64,000 bases of DNA from Cryomorphaceae bacterium (GTDB lineage: Bacteria; Bacteroidota; Bacteroidia; Flavobacteriales; ECT2AJA-044): assembly GCA_017798125.1 (NCBI GenBank), contig CP059070.1:1922001-1986000 (forward strand), read 5' to 3'. The notes under the pieces were generated by a model. It was not told the origin of the DNA. It saw only the letters and a list, made by a program, of their open reading frames with translations, and searched no databases. The position numbers and the translations under genes were made by a program. This document shows, piece after piece, positions 59,735 through 64,000 of this stretch (position 1 is its first letter; each line of letters begins with the position of its first letter).

Positions 59735-61323
59735 GAGCTTTTTCCAACCTGATACTCCAGCTGGATGCCACCACGCGAATTAACCCCAAGGTTGAAGCCT
59801 TGGTGGATTTCTTTCGATCCACGGATGACGAGGATCGGCTTTGGGCCATAGGTTTACTCGCCGGCAAAAAACCGAAGCGCTCCATCAATACTAGACTCCT
59901 TCGCGAATGGACAGCGCAAGCGTCCGAGATTCCCCTATGGCTTTTCGAGGATTCCTACCACATTGTCGGGGACTTGGCTGAGACCTGTGCTTTATTGGCT
60001 CCAGAGCCCAGCCAACCCACAGACCGCTCCTTAAGCTACTGGATGAGCTACCTAGACCATCTTAGGGGGCTCGACGATGAAGGGAAAAAGGAATCTCTGA
60101 TGAAAGCCTGGGACCAATTGGAGCGGCCTGAAAAATTCGCCTTCCACAAACTGATTACGGGAGGCTTTCGAATCGGTGTTTCTCAAAAGTTGATGACCCG
60201 CGCTCTAGCCAAGTTCACAGGAAAGGAAGAAGCAGTCTTAGCACATCGCCTAATGGGTAATTGGACGCCTTCAACCACGACCTATCACGATTTGATCGAA
60301 GCAGATCGCTTGGGAGATGATCTGAGTTTGCCTTATCCTTTCTATCTCGCCTATCCTTTGGAAGAAGAACCAAATAGTTTAGGATCGGCTTCAGAGTGGA
60401 TTGCCGAGCGAAAATGGGACGGTATTCGCGGACAGCTGATCCGTCGCAAGGAAGAAGTCTTTGTTTGGAGCCGTGGAGAAGAATTAGTTACCGATCAGTA
60501 TCCAGAACTCCTTGCCTTAGGTCAAGCACTCCCTGAAGGCACCGTCCTGGATGGCGAAATCATGGCCCATGATGGCCAACAGGCCTTGCCTTTCAATCTC
60601 CTTCAAAAGAGAATTGGGAGAAAAAGAGTCGGTCCAAAATCACTGGCTGATGCTCCTGTCAAGCTCATTGCCTATGATCTTTTAGAATGGGAAGGGCACG
60701 ACTGGCGGCAGATACCATTTGAGGAGCGCAGAAAGCAGCTTGAAAATCTCGTCACCCAATTGGAGCATCCTGTCCTTCTCTTAAGCGAACGTGTTCCCTT
60801 TCAGGATTGGAACGTCTTGGCTGAGGAGCGAGAAGGAGCCAGAGCGCACAAAGCTGAAGGGTTGATGCTGAAGCGGGCGGATTCCATCTATCAGGTTGGA
60901 CGTAAAAGAGGGGACTGGTGGAAGTGGAAAATGGATCCCCTGACCATTGACGCGGTTTTGATCTACGCCATGCGCGGCCACGGCCGTCGAGCAAATCTAT
61001 ATACCGACTACACCTTTGCCGTTCGGGATGGAGACCGTTTAGTCCCGTTTACAAAGGCCTATTCTGGGCTAACAGATGCCGAGCTCAAAGAAGTGGATCG
61101 CTTTGTCAAGAAGAACACGCTAGAACGATTCGGGCCTGTTCGATCTGTAGAACCGGAACTGGTTATGGAGATTGCCTTTGAAGGGATTGCGCGGAGCTCG
61201 CGACATAAATCGGGCATTGCCCTGCGCTTCCCGCGAATACACCGTTGGCGGAAAGACAAGCCGTCGGAAGAGGTCAATACCCTTGCGGATCTTCAAGCAC
61301 TGCTCAAACTCTACGAGTCATGA
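59731..61323 (+). CDS. ATP-dependent DNA ligase of the ligase-associated cluster
   Basis: A 530-residue ligase. An N-terminal helical DNA-binding domain (about 1-215) precedes the nucleotidyltransferase domain, with adenylated Lys228 in AERKWDGIRGQ, and an OB domain with MEIAFEGIARSSRHKSGIALRFPRI and RKD motif near the end. It seals nicks with ATP and belongs to the bacterial group found with the MBL exonuclease, Lhr-Core helicase and PdeM. It shares 4 bases with each neighbouring gene. Confidence 0.92.
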   Translation: MRAFSNLILQLDATTRINPKVEALVDFFRSTDDEDRLWAIGLLAGKKPKRSINTRLLREWTAQASEIPLWLFEDSYHIVGDLAETCALLAPEPSQPTDRSLSYWMSYLDHLRGLDDEGKKESLMKAWDQLERPEKFAFHKLITGGFRIGVSQKLMTRALAKFTGKEEAVLAHRLMGNWTPSTTTYHDLIEADRLGDDLSLPYPFYLAYPLEEEPNSLGSASEWIAERKWDGIRGQLIRRKEEVFVWSRGEELVTDQYPELLALGQALPEGTVLDGEIMAHDGQQALPFNLLQKRIGRKRVGPKSLADAPVKLIAYDLLEWEGHDWRQIPFEERRKQLENLVTQLEHPVLLLSERVPFQDWNVLAEEREGARAHKAEGLMLKRADSIYQVGRKRGDWWKWKMDPLTIDAVLIYAMRGHGRRANLYTDYTFAVRDGDRLVPFTKAYSGLTDAELKEVDRFVKKNTLERFGPVRSVEPELVMEIAFEGIARSSRHKSGIALRFPRIHRWRKDKPSEEVNTLADLQALLKLYES

Positions 61324-63782
61324 GCGGAGTTGTGCACGATTTTAGCTTGGTTGAAAAAGGGTTCTTCGAAGCTCAAGGGTGGTCCTCCTTTCCCTTTCAA
61401 CAAGAGGTCTGGCAAAGCTATTTAGATGGTTATCACGGCTTGCTCAACGCGCCTACGGGCAGTGGCAAAACCTACGCCCTTTTTATGGCGGTCCTCCTTC
61501 AAGCTCTGCGGGATGACCCCGCAAATGCCAAGAAAGCTAAAAAAGGCCTGCAATTGATCTGGATTTCTCCCATCCGCGCCTTGTCTAAGGAGATTCAATC
61601 CGCGACTTCCAGGGCATTGGAGCAGCTGGGGTTTGAGTGGGAGGTAGGTGTTCGAACGGGCGACACTTCTCAAAAGGAACGCGCAAAGCAGAGTAGACGC
61701 CTACCTGAAGTGCTCATTACCACGCCGGAAAGCATGCACCTGCTCCTGGCCCAAAAAGACTACCCGCGACGATTGAAGCCTCTTAAAGCCGTGGTGGTCG
61801 ATGAATGGCATGAGCTCATTGGCAGCAAGCGCGGAGTACTGGTGGAGCTCGCTCTTTCACGGATTCGGGGCCTACGGCCCGATGTACGGACTTGGGCCAT
61901 TAGTGCAACCATCGGGAATCGTTCGGAATCCCTTGAGGTCTTTCTCGGTGAAACCCCACCCGGTAAAGAGCGGAAACGAACGGTAGTCGTGGCCCCCGTT
62001 GAGAAGAAGATAGAAGTGGAATCTGTACTGCCCGATGAGATTGAGGAATTCCCCTGGTCTGGACATTTAGGCATCCGACTGCTCGAAAAAGTGGTGCCGA
62101 TCATCGAGAAGAGCAAAAGCACGTTAATCTTTACCAATACCCGCGCTCAAGCCGAGATTTGGTATCAACGCCTCTTGGCCGTCAAGCCAGAGCTTGCCGG
62201 GCTCATGGCCATGCACCATGGCTCTATCGATAAACACTTGAGGCATTGGGTGGAGGATGCCATTCACGAAGAGCGGCTAAAGGCAGTCGTCTGCACGTCA
62301 AGTTTGGACTTAGGGGTTGATTTTAGACCCGTGGAGACTATTGTGCAGATCGGGTCACCCAAGGGAGTCGGACGTTTTCTGCAACGCGCAGGAAGGAGCG
62401 GGCACCGACCTGGAGCAACAAGCCATATTTATTTTGTCCCTACGAATTCGCTGGAGCTTATCGAAGCCAGTGCGTTGCGTTTTGCGATGCAACATCAGCT
62501 CATTGAGCAGCGAACGCCTTATATCCGGTGTTTTGATGTTTTGACCCAATACCTGATCACATTGGCGGTATCCGAGGGCTTTGATCCGCAGGAGATCTAC
62601 AGGGAAGTCAAGGCCACGCATTGCTACAACAGTATGGATCAGGAGGAATGGTCTTGGATACTTCGTTTTATCACGTCGGGTGGGGAGTCTCTGAATAGCT
62701 ACAGCGAATTCAAGAAGGTGGAAATTGAGGACGGACGTTACGTGGTACGAAGCCGCAGAACCGCCATGCGGCATCGAATGTCCATCGGCACCATTGTGAG
62801 CAGTGCAAATTTGACGGTTAAATTCAAGCGGGGCCCTCGCATAGGGTCCATAGAGGAGTGGTCTATCGGGAAGTTGAATCCAGGTGATGCCTTTCACTTC
62901 GGGGGGCGGACATTAGAGCTTATTCGTATTGATGGCATGACTGCTGAGGTCAAGCTGTCCAAGAAGAAAAAGGCCAAGGTGCTTTCCTATATGGGAGGGA
63001 GGATGCCCTTGAGCAGTCAGATGTCCGAGGTGCTCAGGAAGCAACTGACCAAGGCGATTTCAGGGGGTGAGTTGGATATTGAATTAGAGACGCTTCAGCC
63101 CCTCATTGCTTTTCAAGCCCATCGGTCCGCGGTCCCTAGAGAAGATCAATTACTCATTGAGCACTTTGAAACACGGGACGGCCACCATTTGAGTGTATAT
63201 CCTTTTGAAGGGCGTATGGTCCATGAAGCTATGGCTGCATTATTGGCCTATCGAATTGGATTGCTTGAGCCCATCAGTTTTTCCATGGCCTACAGCGATT
63301 ACGGCTTTGAATTGCTGAGTGATCGGCCTATTCCCATTCAAGATATTTTGGACAATGACCTCTTTACGAGTCGAGGCCTTAGTCAGGATCTTCAGGCCAG
63401 TTTGAATAGCTCTGAACTGGCCACGCGGCAGTTCCGTGACGTGGCTCAAATTGCGGGTTTGGTTTGGCAGGGTTATCCCGGTCAGCCCGTGAAGCTCAAA
63501 CATCTTCAGAGCAGTACCAAGTTGTTTTTCAAGGTCTTTGAGGACTACGAGCCGGACAACTTATTGTTGCGTCAAGCCTTTGATGAGGTGTTCCAGTTTC
63601 AGTTGGAAGAAGCCCGACTTCATGAGGCCTTGGAGCGCATTGCGGGCCAAGAGTGGCTGATTCGAAATCCCGAAAAGCCCAGCCCTTTTGCCTTTCATTT
63701 GATGGTTGATCGATTGAGGGAAAGCATATCTTCCGAGACGTTGGAAGATCGCATCAAAAAAATGCAGGTACAATTCGCATGA
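61320..63782 (+). CDS. ligase-associated Lhr-Core DEXH helicase
   Basis: An 820-residue superfamily 2 helicase lacking the large C-terminal domains of full Lhr. Walker A is APTGSGKT (Lys50), the DExH box is VVVDEWHEL, motif III is WAISATIGN, and motif VI lies in VGRFLQRAGRSGHRPGAT. A C-terminal winged-helix-type and Lhr-core region follows. Pseudomonas homologue is a 3'-to-5' helicase on RNA:DNA and DNA substrates. The start was set at 61320, overlapping the ligase stop as ATGA. Confidence 0.93.
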   Translation: MSGVVHDFSLVEKGFFEAQGWSSFPFQQEVWQSYLDGYHGLLNAPTGSGKTYALFMAVLLQALRDDPANAKKAKKGLQLIWISPIRALSKEIQSATSRALEQLGFEWEVGVRTGDTSQKERAKQSRRLPEVLITTPESMHLLLAQKDYPRRLKPLKAVVVDEWHELIGSKRGVLVELALSRIRGLRPDVRTWAISATIGNRSESLEVFLGETPPGKERKRTVVVAPVEKKIEVESVLPDEIEEFPWSGHLGIRLLEKVVPIIEKSKSTLIFTNTRAQAEIWYQRLLAVKPELAGLMAMHHGSIDKHLRHWVEDAIHEERLKAVVCTSSLDLGVDFRPVETIVQIGSPKGVGRFLQRAGRSGHRPGATSHIYFVPTNSLELIEASALRFAMQHQLIEQRTPYIRCFDVLTQYLITLAVSEGFDPQEIYREVKATHCYNSMDQEEWSWILRFITSGGESLNSYSEFKKVEIEDGRYVVRSRRTAMRHRMSIGTIVSSANLTVKFKRGPRIGSIEEWSIGKLNPGDAFHFGGRTLELIRIDGMTAEVKLSKKKKAKVLSYMGGRMPLSSQMSEVLRKQLTKAISGGELDIELETLQPLIAFQAHRSAVPREDQLLIEHFETRDGHHLSVYPFEGRMVHEAMAALLAYRIGLLEPISFSMAYSDYGFELLSDRPIPIQDILDNDLFTSRGLSQDLQASLNSSELATRQFRDVAQIAGLVWQGYPGQPVKLKHLQSSTKLFFKVFEDYEPDNLLLRQAFDEVFQFQLEEARLHEALERIAGQEWLIRNPEKPSPFAFHLMVDRLRESISSETLEDRIKKMQVQFA
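61868..61884 (+). repeat. intragenic hairpin repeat, copy 22 (in Lhr-Core gene)
   Basis: GGGCC-TAC-GGCCC-GATG with perfect arms, the arm order inverted relative to copy 5. Read as RGLRPDV. Confidence 0.65.
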
Positions 63783-64000
63783 GAACCGCTACCGTTGAAA
63801 TTCGAGGTGAGTTATTGGAATTACTTCCAGAAAAGGCTGTTTGGTGGGCGGGTCGTCACGCTCTCGTGCTCAGCGATACTCATTTTGGCAAGGTGACGCA
63901 TTTCCGAAGAAACGGGCTGTATGTGCCGTCCTCAGCTAAGCTAGAGACTATAAAACGTCTGGAATGGTTGATCGTCAAGTATCAACCTGAGACAGTCTTT
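63779..64000 (+). CDS. ligase-associated metallophosphoesterase PdeM (partial)
   Basis: The first 74 codons of a calcineurin-like phosphoesterase are visible before the window ends. The start MRTATVEIRGELLELLPEK is followed by ALVLSDTHFGKVTHFRRNGL, with the metal motif DTHFGK (D-x-H). It overlaps the helicase gene by 4 bases (ATGA) and completes the four-gene repair cluster. The remainder, including the rest of the metal site, lies beyond 64000. Confidence 0.9.
   Translation, partial: MRTATVEIRGELLELLPEKAVWWAGRHALVLSDTHFGKVTHFRRNGLYVPSSAKLETIKRLEWLIVKYQPETVF

Noticed and set aside
1-64000. CRISPR arrays, transposases, integrases other than XerD, and prophage genes
   Set aside because: No direct repeat-spacer pattern, no transposase or phage family, and no long terminal repeats were seen in the window.

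Overview
The window is a gene-dense stretch (64 kb, no gene-free gap longer than about 250 bases) of a chromosome from a member of the Bacteroidota, most likely a marine-type Flavobacteriales lineage (Schleiferiaceae/Cryomorphaceae-like; this rank is inference). The signs are type IX secretion C-terminal sorting domains, an S46 dipeptidyl-peptidase, DUF5916, DUF4294, GWxTD and tandem DUF368 proteins, the near absence of Shine-Dalgarno sites, and -7 promoter boxes of the Bacteroidota type (TAnnTTTG and close variants). No phage, insertion sequence or CRISPR array was seen.

Layout. 1-5430: end of a DUF819 membrane protein, a SulP anion transporter, a small secreted protein and a divergent S46 peptidase. 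5457-12588: a complete histidine operon hisGDCBHAF(IE), preceded by a promoter, a His-rich leader peptide (six His in 20 residues) and an intrinsic terminator, which together form a classical his attenuator. 12589-22036: OxyR with an outer-membrane barrel protein, envelope proteins, a TonB-C protein, a diheme cytochrome lipoprotein, an amidohydrolase lipoprotein, a TPR histidine kinase and a GAF protein with a degenerate kinase core. 22041-31067 (minus): a long run made of TPR protein, rhodanese, two DUF368 (PopT-type) transporters, aroE, DUF349 protein, uvrB and a LysE exporter. 31205-39005: glmM-like mutase, cysteine desulfurase, a conserved Bacteroidota protein, an MBL hydrolase and a fungalysin-like metalloprotease exported by type IX secretion. 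39006-46154 (minus): DUF5916 barrel, LolD-type ATPase, DUF2400, BatA-like protein and a catalytically dead dihydroorotase homologue. 46326-54339: sucC, a small T9SS protein, a biotin carboxylase, DUF4294, xerD, aroQ, a GT2 glycosyltransferase and a GWxTD protein. 54448-57029: tRNA-Ser(UGA), then an MBOAT/SGNH O-acylation pair. 57030-58666: a Fe-S (mono-cluster plus CDGSH) protein and a DUF1801 protein divergent from a TetR regulator, with a 19-bp palindrome between them. 58703-64000: the ligase-associated DNA repair operon (MBL exonuclease, ATP-dependent ligase, Lhr-Core helicase, PdeM phosphoesterase, the last truncated by the window edge).

The most unusual signal is not a gene. At least 22 copies of a 17-18 base element lie inside coding sequences on both strands: a 5-bp G/C-rich arm, a loop TAC/TGC (or TCAC/TTAC/TATC), the complementary arm, then GATG (sometimes GATA/GATT). 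The arm sequence varies between copies but the two arms stay complementary, and copies are read in several reading frames, so the constraint appears to be on DNA or RNA structure rather than on protein.
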